From Saccoglossus kowalevskii (Eukaryota > Hemichordata > Enteropneusta > Harrimaniidae): a stretch of DNA of 64,000 nucleotides. The translations under genes and the position numbers were made by a program. Under the pieces are notes generated by a model that was given only the letters and a program-made list of their open reading frames with translations, searched no databases and was not told the origin of the DNA. Positions 1 to 12,484 of this stretch are shown here, one piece after another. The DNA is taken from NCBI RefSeq assembly GCF_000003605.2, contig NW_003108579.1, positions 127,113 through 191,112 of the forward strand, given 5' to 3'. Every line of letters starts with the position of its first letter. Positions within the stretch are counted from its first letter, which is position 1.

Positions 1-661
1 GCATGTGCACATATAATTATTTCATACCATCAAATTCAAAATGGCTGACTGGTGGCTATATTGTTCAAATGAATGCATCTCACCCATACTTGTTTGAAAC
101 AATGAAGTTTAGTGCAACAGTATGTACACATGCACTCAAATATACTCTGACATTAAAAACAACGGGGACTATGTCATATCAGTACTTGTATCAATCACTT
201 TTGTACATCCTGCTTTTAACATGCACACATGAGTGATGGACTTCAGTACACAAAGCAGGAATATCAAAATATATCCAGATCCAAGTGTTGCTTGTACAAG
301 TTGAGTCACAAAAACAGAGGTTAGTCTGACACAGATGTGATCCATGGCTTAATTTACACTGTGACCTACAGGGTAACTAAGTAACACAGACTAATTCTCA
401 TGCCGGCTTAACTGATCATTTCCAATGTATTAAAAATTGTTCAAAATTATTCAAAACACAGATGTCAACCCAACATCATCACATGACTTCCCGCTACTAA
501 AATATGTAGCTACAGTGAAGTTTGAGGGTAACTTCATCATTTAGCCATCCTTTAGCGAGCGTAGCATCCCGTTAGCTTAGCTTAGCTTGCTTTTACAACC
601 CTTACATATCTGAAATATGCAGAGTAATCTGACTAAATATGTCTAACATTAGTAACATAAG
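1..661. other. Non-coding, nothing recognised
   Basis: AT-rich sequence. Only short chance frames; no conserved protein, RNA gene or clear repeat seen. Confidence 0.6.
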
Positions 662-1431
662 TACCGGATTCTGCCGTAAATTCGCCAGTTCGAAAAACCG
701 TCCGATTTCACCGCTGGTGGGTGCTTATTTGGGGTTCCAAATTTCACAATTTGCTGTATTTCACAATTATTGATTATTACTCAGTAGTGATTATAATAAC
801 GTTATTGTTACGAAATGCATATAAAATTCAACTTAGTTTCATTGTAAGCAAATGATTCCAGTCGCATATAAACGCACGATGCTGTGGGGTATCCGCCATG
901 TCCTTTTTTGCATGAGTTGACCTACAGTAATAGGTCAAATCGCTAATTAACCAATCAAAATACTGAATGATGCCAACGTGTTCAAATTACCAAAGCTCAT
1001 TTAAATATGTTAATGTTATTGGATGCAGCACAGAAGAGATTTGCCGATGTTGTAGTACGATCTTTTGGCTTGGATTTTGATAGGAAAATGCCATGATTAT
1101 TTTTTCTAATAAAAAAATTGTTTTCAAGAGATAAACGAGCATTAGAAGAAGAATTTAACATTGTTTACAGTTATAACATCTGATTGTCGAAACAAAGCTT
1201 ACCCATTCATGCTAGTCACAATAAACATACTCTTGAATAAAAACTTAATAGACTATTTTACGTGTCAGAAAAAATTGAAATGTCAGAAAAATTATGCCAA
1301 AATATTTTTAAAAAAAAACTTTAAAAACTGTCGAAAAATCCCCCTGGGCGATTTCTTGGTCCCATTTTATTTGTTTTTAAACCCAAACTGCCATTTAAGG
1401 ACCCTGGGCGAATTTACGACAGAATCCGGTA
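662..1431. mobile_element. Non-autonomous DNA transposon, 770 bp, with terminal inverted repeats
   Basis: The ends are inverted copies of TACCGGATTCTGYCGTAAAT (continuing for about 25 bases in all) at 662 and 1431. TA at each end fits a TA target-site duplication. No transposase frame is present inside. Only one copy is seen in this window. Confidence 0.65.
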
Positions 1432-3105
1432 TATGCTAGAAAAAAATTATAGAAAGCAATGATACTCTCTTTGAAAATTAGAAGTTTATTTATAAAAAGA
1501 AAACGCCAGCTGATGGCCAATTTAATCATGAATGAAATCAGCGTGATTGGCAGATGACTTGTTGTGATTTCATGGTGGGCCTTGAGCTATCTTTTTGTGG
1601 GGTTCTTTAGAAATAATATTTATTCAGTGGAGGCTGCAATGGTGGTCTATGTTTATCATCTTTAAGAGGTCATTACTTGTCTTTAATTTCAACACACTTC
1701 TGTAATGATCTTTAATGGTTCATCAATATTTCTCATGCTGTGGTCATTACTGGTATTATTCAAGCCTGGCTGGTGGTCAAGTTGGTTAGTGACCAACCAA
1801 CAGGTCATTGCCACTTAGTGGATCAGGGTTATTTCTAGAAAAAAACTGCAAGAGAGAGCACTGCAATTCAGCGGCGCCACCAAGTAGGGGAGATAAGGTT
1901 CTCCCTACCAGAGTGTGAAATTTTTGATAATTCTAAGTTGAAATGGAGCATTCTATGGGTTCCTTGGGGCTAAAATTACTATCAGACATGTCACAGTTGA
2001 AGACTGTGGCCACATGTGATCCCTGGTCAATTAGAATTTTATGGTTGCCAGAGAATCTGCTTCCCAGGGTAAGGGGGCGTCTGGCCATGGCATGAGGGTG
2101 CTGCGCCCCTGTTCCCTTGTTTAAAAAAATCCCTGGTGGATTATTGTGGGGTATGTGTCAGTGAAGACTGAATATTATGTATGAATATCTATCACAGATG
2201 GATGTTCCATTTAATGCCTGGCAGAAAAAAGTGTGCAAAATATGTAGAAGCTAAAGTCCCCTCTAAAGGAAAAAAAAATATAGCCCTTGTGACTGGTACA
2301 ATATGTTTACATTTATGCCAACCAGCATACAAATGCCTGATAACAAATGTCGCTCAAGGATCAGCACTGATCTGTTGTTTTATTAACATGGACATTCATA
2401 TTTAATAACAACAGCGAATGACAGGACAGAACCTTTATTCTCCATCCTCCAGGAGCGTCGTTACATGTGCACGCGTGAGAATTGAGTCCCAAGCGACGAT
2501 AACAACACACGCTGAAAACGCTAATGCTCATGGGTAGACCCTTGTTTGTAAACAATGTCACTCTATGGCCATGTGATGCATGCGTAGGTGACGACTCCCT
2601 CGCATTAACTTTAAGCCATGTTACAGTTTAACGATTTTTGTTTATCTTGACCGACATGTGACAAAATATATTTGTCAAGGATCAAATCAAATATTCACCC
2701 ATAACACCGTTGATCTCTAGGTACTGAGTTCAAATTCTTTAAAGTTTTGAATCGGCGTTGATCATGCTACAGACAATTGATAGGTCAAAGTCATTTATGC
2801 CAAGATTCATCCACTTATAGATGCGATATTTTGAGAAGCTAGGATTTGCAGGAAGTCTGATTGACGTCAGGATATAGTTCATTGAAATTGTCATTGGATA
2901 GCGATATGGTTCAACAAAATTGTCTTGTATTATGTACTCCCAAATATTATACAGTAAATGCATTAATTATTCACTGGGTTTCGTTTAAATTTAATCTGCT
3001 ATATTAATTCCACATGAATATGCATAATAACAATATTCGTAAACTTTAAAACCTAGTGAACATGATCAAAATAGTGAAATGAAATATCAGTGAAAATTAA
3101 TTCCC

Positions 3106-3246
3106 TTACAGTAGTTTCTGTAGCAGGAATACTGTATATGTGATTGCAAAGTTCTCGAACTGTTGTCCACTACTAAAATTACTGCTTTTACAGTAGCTTC
3201 TGTAACAGAGGTATTGTATATATGTGATCACAAAGTTCAGGAACTA
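3106..3246. repeat. Direct repeat, about 82-bp period, two copies
   Basis: TTACAGTAG at 3106 and again at 3188, each followed by TTCTGTA, a GTATAT stretch, GTGAT and CAAAGTTC. Just upstream, AGTGAAAATTAATTCC resembles a family A end. Confidence 0.5.
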
Positions 3247-4175
3247 AAATATATTAAAAACAAGAAAAATCCTCCATTTTTTCTTGCTTAGTAAAATTAA
3301 AATTCATGGAGAAGTACCAAATGGATTGATATCTAATGAGAATTCATTGAAGGGGGATTTAAAGTGTGGAATGTTTAAATTATGATAATTCAAACTTGTT
3401 GATCGCCTTCTTTTATCCACAGCTTGCTTGGCATCATGTTTAAATTAGAAATAACGGTCTGTTGTTGTTGGTATGATTAATATGACCTGCATCTGAACTG
3501 CTACCTTTCTATGATCCTAAATAATTGCCCACACCAATCCCAGCTAAATTAACTTCCTTTTCAACTTCTCTTATTCTCTATATTTTATAGCAATTAAAAT
3601 TATGGCGCAAAATAGATCACCCTGCACAAACCATCCTGTTCAAACTACCTCTACCCCACCCTTATCAATACGCAATTTTGCCATCCAGAATGATAGACTT
3701 GACTCTGGCCTGTGTATGAACTCTAAACTTTTAGCATCCAGCATGTGACTTTTGTTTAACCTTTTGTATTGTGTGAAATCCGTGCCAGTTATAAAGATCG
3801 GCATTTATTTCATTTTTGTTTTCAATTGTATCGAATCACATTACAGTGAAATACATATCCTGTTTGGCACAATGACTGATTATTTTTTGGGGGCTGACTG
3901 CCACAGAATGGATTGTCCTCGGCTCACTTTGAAATAACCTATGCGTAAGAAACAGTGTATACATGTTATTAATAATGACATGTGAAAAAAAAAATCAGAA
4001 TTACTTGTCGGGATGTTTGTGTTTGTTCAAATCAAGAAACAAGACTTGAACTTCAGTATTTTGATGGCACTTCATTTCAAAGTCAAACTGGGCTTATTTG
4101 AAGGTCAATGATAGCTGCTGCTGCTGATTTCAAGCCTGGACAGAACTTGTTTGTTTCTGTTCTTTACCCGTTTAG

Positions 4176-4217
4176 GACTGTAAAATACTTTATTTTAGCT
4201 GGAATTATTTTCCCTGA
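4176..4217 (+). mobile_element. MITE family A, terminal fragment
   Basis: ACTGTAAAATACTTTATTTT then AGCTGGAATTATTTTC matches the left end of family A; the rest is absent. Confidence 0.5.
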
Positions 4218-5278
4218 CCCATTCTTTCAATGAAAATACAAAAAATTAAACCTAAGTGAAAGTAAAATACAATAAGAATAATAATATCTGTATGGTATTT
4301 GCTCTATCAGAAGCCCTTTTATATTAGATAGCTAATAAACCAATAATTTAATTTTTTGTATACAGCTTCTTCAAAATGTTGCGTATTTTGACCATAGAAA
4401 CACTTCTGTAATTTACGTTGGCACATACGCGACACATACTAATGAAGCAAATTGGTATTAACATCACTGAGCATCAGTGTTTACTGATAGGTTACCCTAT
4501 TGCTACTGCTGTCAAGTAAATGTAAACACTGGGGGCATTAATAAAACTTTGAGTCTCTGGCAGTCTTCTGTGAAAACGTCCTTGAGGCTGTGCAGTGTTA
4601 TTGAGATATCTTAGCTTTTTACACAAATACACTCTTTTATCTGGATCATTGCACACCAGACTGAATCAAAGAACCTCTCAGTTGTTGGTATGGGCATTAA
4701 CCCAGACAAATGTCTGCCCCCACCTCAGCCATTTGTAGTTCTTTTGTATCTGCTCTATTAGGTGATTTTACGTACAAAATCATATTTTAATTATCCAGTA
4801 TATAATAAATACAATTTATTCCCTTAGGGATGCACTTCACAGCGTAAGAACGAACTAAAAGTAAGTTTTGTTAGTTTCATGCTGCTTAGTCGTCTGTACT
4901 CTTATGTTATTTTTTGAACATAATCATGGTTTGAAAGTAAATGAAACTAAAATTCCAAAATTGTTAGAATGTTCATAACTAATAAGTTTCAAAGTAAATA
5001 TTTTTGAGCTCATTCGCATGAAATAAACTTTTTGATTTTCTCGAAAATATGGGTAAGAAGGATTGCGTGGGGAAAACCCACTATTTATTTGCCCTTGTAG
5101 CTTCATGCTTGAATTTCTGTATTTTGTGTCCCAAGGGGAGGTCAAGCCACTACATAATTTGAAATTGAACTCCTAAGATCAAGGTTATACGGAATTGTCT
5201 TGAGATTAAGAATTTACTAATTGTCGTCTTCAGTCAAACCCAGTTAGGAGCTTGATGAATAATCTCTATGTTTCAAAG

Positions 5279-5462
5279 TACCGTAAAATCTGTATTAGAA
5301 GCCACATCCCTAATAGAAGTCGCACCTATTCTTTTTAAACAATTGAGAACCAAACATTCACAATTTCTCATATGTGTAGATGCTCTAATAGAAGTCGCAT
5401 CCCCTCTGTTGCATTGTACCATTTTATTAGAAGCCACGGTTTCTAATACAGATTTTACAGTA
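5279..5462. mobile_element. MITE, about 184 bp (family B)
   Basis: Inverted termini TACYGTAAAATCTGTATTAG with GAAGCC/GAAACC following. The interior holds two copies of TAATAGAAGTCGCA. The TACYGTAAAAT tip is shared with family A, and TA flanks suggest a TA target site. No coding capacity. Confidence 0.6.
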
Positions 5463-6716
5463 CTGTGTTGAGTACCACAGCCTATTGTCTGTGTAGTTTT
5501 CAAGTGAAAATTGATTGGTGAAAGTCTATTTGCTTCATATTTTCTGAGAAATGATGCGCATCTTTCAGTATTTTTCGGATGTCATACATAATCTTTCACT
5601 CCAACATTTTGTACACTTTCACATATAAAACATAATATCAATTATTGAATAATCCATTATTAAAATTTATATAGATTTCCTGATCTGGTCTATCACTCCA
5701 TAACACAGAGCAGATTAATCTAAATATCGTTTTTTTTTGTGCATTAATGCTTTAGGGAACATATGTCATTAGTTTGATGTGGCAATGCAATTTATCTGTT
5801 TTTAGGTTGCAAGTACATATTTTTCTATGTTATTTCAATAATTGTTTAATTCTAGATGCATAATTTTTAGTGGAATTGAAATAAGCTGGCATCTTTTGAT
5901 TTTTATGATCTTTCTCTAGTACTTGTCCAGCATTTGGTTGCATTTGAAAAGGTTTTGAGGGCGCTATATGCTGATGAACTGGCACAGTTATTCAGTTGTA
6001 GGGGAAAATTCAATAAATCATTTAATGTGATAAAACTGGAGATTACGATGTGCATGTTTACTATGTGTACCACTGTTCAAAATGTATGTCATGGACATAT
6101 GCAAGGAATGTGATTGGCCTTGACCTGAACTAAACTATGGTAATTAGGTGACCTTGCTGACAATATGTATTGTAACAACCCTATATCATCCAAGACTTAT
6201 ATGACAACAGATTACAGGCATAGTAGTCTTTAGCGAAACTGAGAATTGTCCATCATTTAAAAAAAAGTAGCAAATTTTTCGAGTGTAACATATGTACATT
6301 GTATGTACTCACTCTACTTTCCTGAAACATACTTAGCTCAACGACAATTTCCTACCAACCTGCCTCTTTTAGAGAAATTTTCGTATAGTAATCAACTTTT
6401 GTCACAATCCACAAAATAAATATTATCATGCATAAATTTTCCCATATTTATTTTTCATCAAGGCCTGTATGGATACATTGTATGTGCAAAAACTTCCACC
6501 CAAATTTCGTCAGGAAAAAAGGGTATTCAACATAGCCATGCAATTTATTTTGGATGTATGTGAGGTAACAGCATTATACTCCCGTTGCATCCACCATGAA
6601 AGAATAGCCTGTGCTCAGATTTTGCGGAGATTGTTACAACTTGTCGTGTCTGAGTACATATTTTGCAGTATCCTCGCAATAACCTTATTATTTTACCTCT
6701 TGTTGATTCACTTATA

Positions 6717-6878
6717 TTAAAGGGGCACTCCCAGTTAAGCCTCATCTCACAACGAATTTACTTTCTGGATTAAAATTACAATTTATAACAAAAGATAGAT
6801 TAACTTTGTAAACAACATAAACAATAGTGTCCCATGCTTCTTTGGTGCAATCCATGGGATTGAGCGGCTCCCCTTTAA
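6717..6878. mobile_element. Short inverted-repeat element with TTAA ends, about 162 bp
   Basis: Begins TTAAAGGGGCACTCCC and ends GGCTCCCCTTTAA, imperfect inverted repeats flanked by or including TTAA, as in piggyBac-type target sites. Single copy here; no frame. Confidence 0.4.
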
Positions 6879-7352
6879 ATGAAGCCCAGAATCGAGCAAG
6901 ATTATGAATTTGAATTTGTCTGCATTCATGGAAGTATCAGGTAATTGTTATTTGCATTCCCTGACACACCACAAAATTATTACACTGTTTTTGTAGTGAA
7001 TGATTACAGATGTTTATTTACTAGTTTGATACAGTAGTTGTAATGCTATATACGTGAATATGCAAATCTATAAACAAGTGCCTAGGACATTTCTGTACAT
7101 CCTTGTACATTTACTTGTACATTTAGTTCACTGTGCCAGGGTTTTCCACTGATCTCTTCTATTGTGAGTGTATTTCTAGAATATCTAACTTTAGATTGTT
7201 CTGAACGTGTGGTGGACTATGGGTAAACCCCCTGCCGTGCAGTGTTCCTGGAAGGTTTTCACTTTCATTCAAGTCAATCAATAATACCAATAATCATGAT
7301 CATGTTCACCTCTAATTCACTTTGCCAACCTGTCCAAGCAGTTGAAATGATT

Positions 7353-7564
7353 TACTGTAGAATACTTTATTTTCGCTCGGAATTTATTTTCGCTATTTTC
7401 GCTGAAGGGATGATTCCGTGAAAATAAAATCCAGCGAATATACTTTTTTCCCTATATTTCACATTAAACTCATCAAAAATCAGTGAAAATAAATTCCAAA
7501 CAAAACGCCCAAAAAGCCTTTTCAGCGAAAATTAATTCCAGTGAAAATAAAGTATTCCACAGTA
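7353..7564 (+). mobile_element. MITE family A, copy 1 (212 bp)
   Basis: Termini TACTGTARAATACTTTATTT and its inverse (AAATAAAGTATTCCACAGTA class). The interior consists of repeated TTTTCGCTG/AGTGAAAATAAATTCC words, so the element is nearly one long inverted repeat. TA flanks fit Tc1/mariner-like targeting. Same orientation as the copy at 40694. Confidence 0.75.
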
Positions 7565-10500
7565 CACCATTCAATACCAATTAACAATGTTTACAGGAGA
7601 CCATAAACATGTCATTAATTCCTGCTTTGTGTACATAAGGTCACAGTAAACTTGTCAGCCACTGGCAAAAAAATAGATGACCTGTCGACTTTTAAACATC
7701 CTTATTCCATACAATTGCTTCACTTCTCTTCAAAATTGAACAATCACCTCTCCTCTTTCAGTGGCGCGCCACTTTGGGTGCCCATCATCATTAGGGACTT
7801 TGACTGCCTGTGCCTCACATGAACTAATGTGTTCTCTTTTGCATTTGAATGTGTTTGACTACAAAGTATGCCAAGAATGTCACCAAAAATCAAGTTTTAG
7901 AATAGGGGATTGGCATTTACCCCTCAATGGGGCAGTTGTCACACTCCACAATAATCCTGATTGCAGCATATGACGTGATTCTGAAAAAAAAAAACATTAA
8001 AAAATTACCAGGAAAAAAAATTGTTATTATACGCATCCCATCCCATCCCATCTTGAAAGAGGACACAATCATACCCCAATTCAGTAAATGGAATAGTCCT
8101 TATTATTGTAGAACACAGTAAGTCCCTACCAAATGCCAGCATTGTGGAGTTGATAATCACTCTCAAATTGTTTTGATTTTTTGCTTAAGTTTGAGCATAT
8201 ATTGTTCAAATTGAATGAAAGCTGCATGAGATTGAAGTAACTCGTGATGTAAATGCCAGTTTCCGAAATTGCTTGCTTGAATACTATCTGCCTGCTATCA
8301 TTACAGCCCCACATTGCAACAGGAAAGGTCCCGCCCCCTTATCTCTGTTAGAATAAATTACTGCTTTGTGCCACTTCAATCATTCAGACAGGTTAGCTGA
8401 TAGCAAGGTTCAAACACTAAGCCTTAACGTGATTGGTTGTAATTGCAGTAGGATGGTTTATTACCTGTCAATTCAGCCAATTAGGAGAAGCGTAACTTAA
8501 CAGCTGGGAAAGAGATAAGAGCACTATGCTTGTAATGTACTCCTAGGCGTGTTGTAAAATCCTGACTAGTTTTTTCATCGCCATCATCACTGCTGCCTGC
8601 CTGCCTGCCTGTCATGTTCGGCTGACTGTTTACAGTTATGTGGATAGCTAATGTCACTGCCAGCCTTTCCGATGGTGGAGTTTATTTATTCACACCTGGA
8701 CTATCCCGGTTCTTCCTCAGGAAATTATAAAACCACTCATCGGATAAACCACAGTGTAGATTTTTTAGACTGTCTCTCAGCTGTGCTCTACGAGTCGAAG
8801 TTTCAATGGTCTTCCGGCAAGAAACTGTTGCCGTGCCGGAAAACATGTCTTCCAGTTGTCGGGTACTCTGGGTCAAACGTGAAATAGCCCCATACATACC
8901 AAACGAGAAAAGCACTGTTAAAACAAGAACTATGAAACGTAGGTGAACGCTCTGTATATATTTTAGGTGGCTGTTGCAATGTTTTTTTTTTTTGAGTGTA
9001 TGCGTGTTTTGATGATATCCATTACATGGTACGATGATATAAAACTATAGTTGCTTTAGCAATGTTTATCTATTGCCACTCGATAAGAGTCCCACCTTTA
9101 AACTTTTCATTCATTTGACGTCATCAAGATTAATTTTTTTTTCTCCTCATAAAATGGTCATAATAGTTATAACATACATACATGTGGCGTTGTTTTGATC
9201 AGCTGGAGCTGGCAAACTTGTTTTTTTTTTTTCTTCCTCATTTGATACAGGGAAATGAAAAATTACAACTCTCCAATTGAATCAAATCCTTTTATTTCCC
9301 AATATTTAATCATTTGTGCTATGTGTGTGATGGTTTTTGCTTAATTCTAATTATAAAGATGAATTTTTGAATGTTTTTATTCCTTTCTCATTGCCGTCCC
9401 AGTGTTTGTCTGCTGTATTTATTAAATTAGTCTAAATCTTGGGTATTGCTTTTCAATGCTCAAAGAAATGAAAAAATGTAATTTAATATGTTGTAAAATA
9501 ACTTGAAATAATCTTGCTCTCAGTCCCCTTGTTTTATAATCACCAACGACAGCAAACTAACCATATTTATTGAGTACTTGAGTGTGCTCAATGTCATTAT
9601 TTCCTTCCGTGTTCCACTTCCCATCTTGCGTTGACGGCTTGTACCATGCTGCGTGGTTGGCGGCGGCGTTGGCGGCAGCAAAATGTCGCTACTATTTATA
9701 AGCAGATTATCAGTGTCCTTGAAAAATAATAAAAATTACAATAAATTTATTTAAATTCCTTGTGCACCTTTGGAAATGTAGTTAGCTTTTAATGAAGCAT
9801 AGTAAAATTTAAAAAAACAAAAAGAAACGTTTCTAAGAGAAATCTGATATGACTGTTTTCACATAGAATATAACTATAAGGTATATATAAAAAAAAAGTT
9901 AGAAATGCTTTTTGAATATTACATTTTGAGTGCTCAAAAAATAAAAATAGATTACACTATTCATATAGTAAGGTATACCACTATGCACAGGATAAGCAGA
10001 TACATGTATGTACTGACAGGTAAAATAACTATGTAATCTGTGAAATTAAGCGTTCTTAAACTGTCATGTAACTACCAAAGTTCACTTTTGATTCCTTTGA
10101 TTTGTTGTGTGTGTAAATGTTACTTTATTTCATGGTGCTTTCCTCCTTTTTCCTTCCTGGGTTGGTAAATGAAACATGTGGGCGTGAAATCTGGTTTTAA
10201 AATAACTATTGGTTTCATTGTCAGCAAGTCTGCACCACTATAGTATGGGATGTTAGCGGAGAGTGTAGGTCAAATTACCAGGTGAAAAGGTTTGTCAGTC
10301 TGTTACGACCTCTGTGCAGTGAACGGTGTTGGCCAGTGTATGCCTGGTGTCATTTACATGTTAAATCCACGCAGCTTTCAACTTTGCCACAGCTGAATTG
10401 CAAATTTGTGGATCATTTATGTGAACGTGCATGGCACGCTAGCTTGCTCATGCGCATACCATCGTATGGATGCTGTCACAGCCGTAGTCTTATTTTGTCT

Positions 10501-12459
10501 TCTTTGTCGCTCTCGCTCTTGAAGTTCGGCTGCTGGTGCGTGACTGTGAAAAAGAAACACCATCTATCTGCCCACAGTTTGTCCTGTCTTGGATTTGTTT
10601 TTTATTTATTTCTGACTTTTGTCCGTGCAGTAACCTCCCACTTCAGTATTCATAGCTTGTTCCTGCTTAGCCAAGCAAAGTTGTGTAATTAGCAGTCTGG
10701 ATGGTCATTTAGTTGTCTAGTCAGCCTTTGATTACTGTAATCTGTCTGACCCTTTTGACAATTTTTATTGAAATATACACTATTATGGTGTAGTTGATCC
10801 TTTAAAATCACTCAGAGTGATAGTTGGAATTTGTCAAATGTGTTTATTGGGTATTAAAAAACCCCAAAAGAAATAGGGCAAAACACATTTTTGTTGTTGA
10901 CAGCCCTGACAATTTGCTGAAATTCAAAAATCGAAAGTAGCGGTATAATTAGCAAATAAAACAGTGATGACTTCCTTTCATCATCACACATGTTTAAAGC
11001 TCTATTCCAGCAGTTTTCTTTCCTCCAATATTTTAGCTTCCTCTCTCTCACTCACTCATGCTAAAACATTTAAACAAATTAAGAATCTCCTCTATTCAAA
11101 CAAACAATAAACCATAAAAAGAAAACAATAAAGAGTAAATAAAAATAACCTGTTCTACTGTCAATGTCCCTAATTTGAACCGACTGATTAAAACAATTGC
11201 AGCATTATTTGACGATATTGTCTACACAATTGGAGAAGAGTGATCTTTTTTATTCCAACTCATCCCCAGTATTGGTAAGGTTTTGGAAATCTATATGGTG
11301 TCTAGCGGTCAGCACCAGCTGTGACAAGAACCTTCCATTGAAATCAGCCAAATGGCATCAGGTGCAACGCACCCTATTATTAGAAACATACTAACCATGC
11401 ATCAATGCATTGAATACAGCTAGACAGTATTGGAGGCCAGGACGGGGTAATTATCCAGCAACAGTCCCTTGTCAAAATATCATGTTTTAAGTGAAATATC
11501 AAAATTTTGCGTCTGAGGGAATTATTTTTTATCGCTGACTTGATAATTTTCACCTTGTTTTTCATATTACCTAGTTGAAAGTTAAAAATTATGGAATTTA
11601 ATCTGTTTTTCATTGATATTTTTATTTCATCAGTGATTGGGTCATATGACCTTCACTTGATAGTCAAGAATATGCTTAGAAAAAAAATAGCAATTCATCA
11701 GTTCACCTAAGGGCATTTATGAATCTAAAAATACCACACCATCGTGAGCTTGTTTTTTTTTTTTTAAAGAAGATTCTAATCAAGTATTGTCTGTCTCATT
11801 CACATACATGCTACTAGCCTATGAGGAGATATTTCAAACTGATTCCACCCAGACAGTCTCTATGGTTGGTGTTTACATTTCCTAGCTGCAGGGCCCCATC
11901 CAACAGCTGTGTATGTATGTATAGCCTTGTCTCTAGGTAGCTGCCACTTACTCCCATGTATTTTTCTTTTTTGATTCCACAGAAATTAAAATATTCTCCG
12001 GTCATTTGAACTGAACATTTTTTGGTGTTACTGTTCATTGAATGGTATAATGTTTTGTTTTTTTACATTAGGATATAATAATTTCTTGATCACTACCTGA
12101 TCGATGAGTCTATAATGATGATGATTTCAAATTGTTTTCCTTGCATGGGTTTATGTGCCACAAAGATTAAGTCGCAATTTTTTTAATTACATATTCCTAG
12201 TCGCGAAACCTGCCAAAGATGAACTAGGTAGAGGGATGTAATTTGTCTAAAATTCACTTTTTAATCACGTACTGTACAATTATTATTGCTTAAATTTTCA
12301 ATTTAAAAAAAAAACAATCCTAAGAAGATTCGTTTTTAATGTAGTTCTTATTGTAGAATTTTTTTAATGTTTTCACCTAACACTAAAACTGCTCCTGTTA
12401 CTGTTAACGGTAGTTTGAGTTATGATACTGTACTGCATTTGAATCTGTTGGAGTTTGTA

Positions 12460-12484
12460 ATAAATAAATAAATAAATAAATAAT
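12460..12484. repeat. (AAAT)n microsatellite
   Basis: About six copies of AAAT. No flanking structure. Confidence 0.8.

Larger units (their letters stand above)
1432..5278. other. Non-coding stretch
   Basis: Holds the 82-bp direct repeat at 3106 and a family A fragment at 4176. A locally less AT-rich patch (1850-2130, with GGCGCCACC and CTGCGCCCC) may be part of an old short transposon, but I could not find its ends. Confidence 0.5.

Noticed and set aside
10282-10692. 136-codon frame
   Set aside because: Begins with GTG, has no recognisable domain and has no splice or promoter support; probably chance in a locally GC-richer patch.
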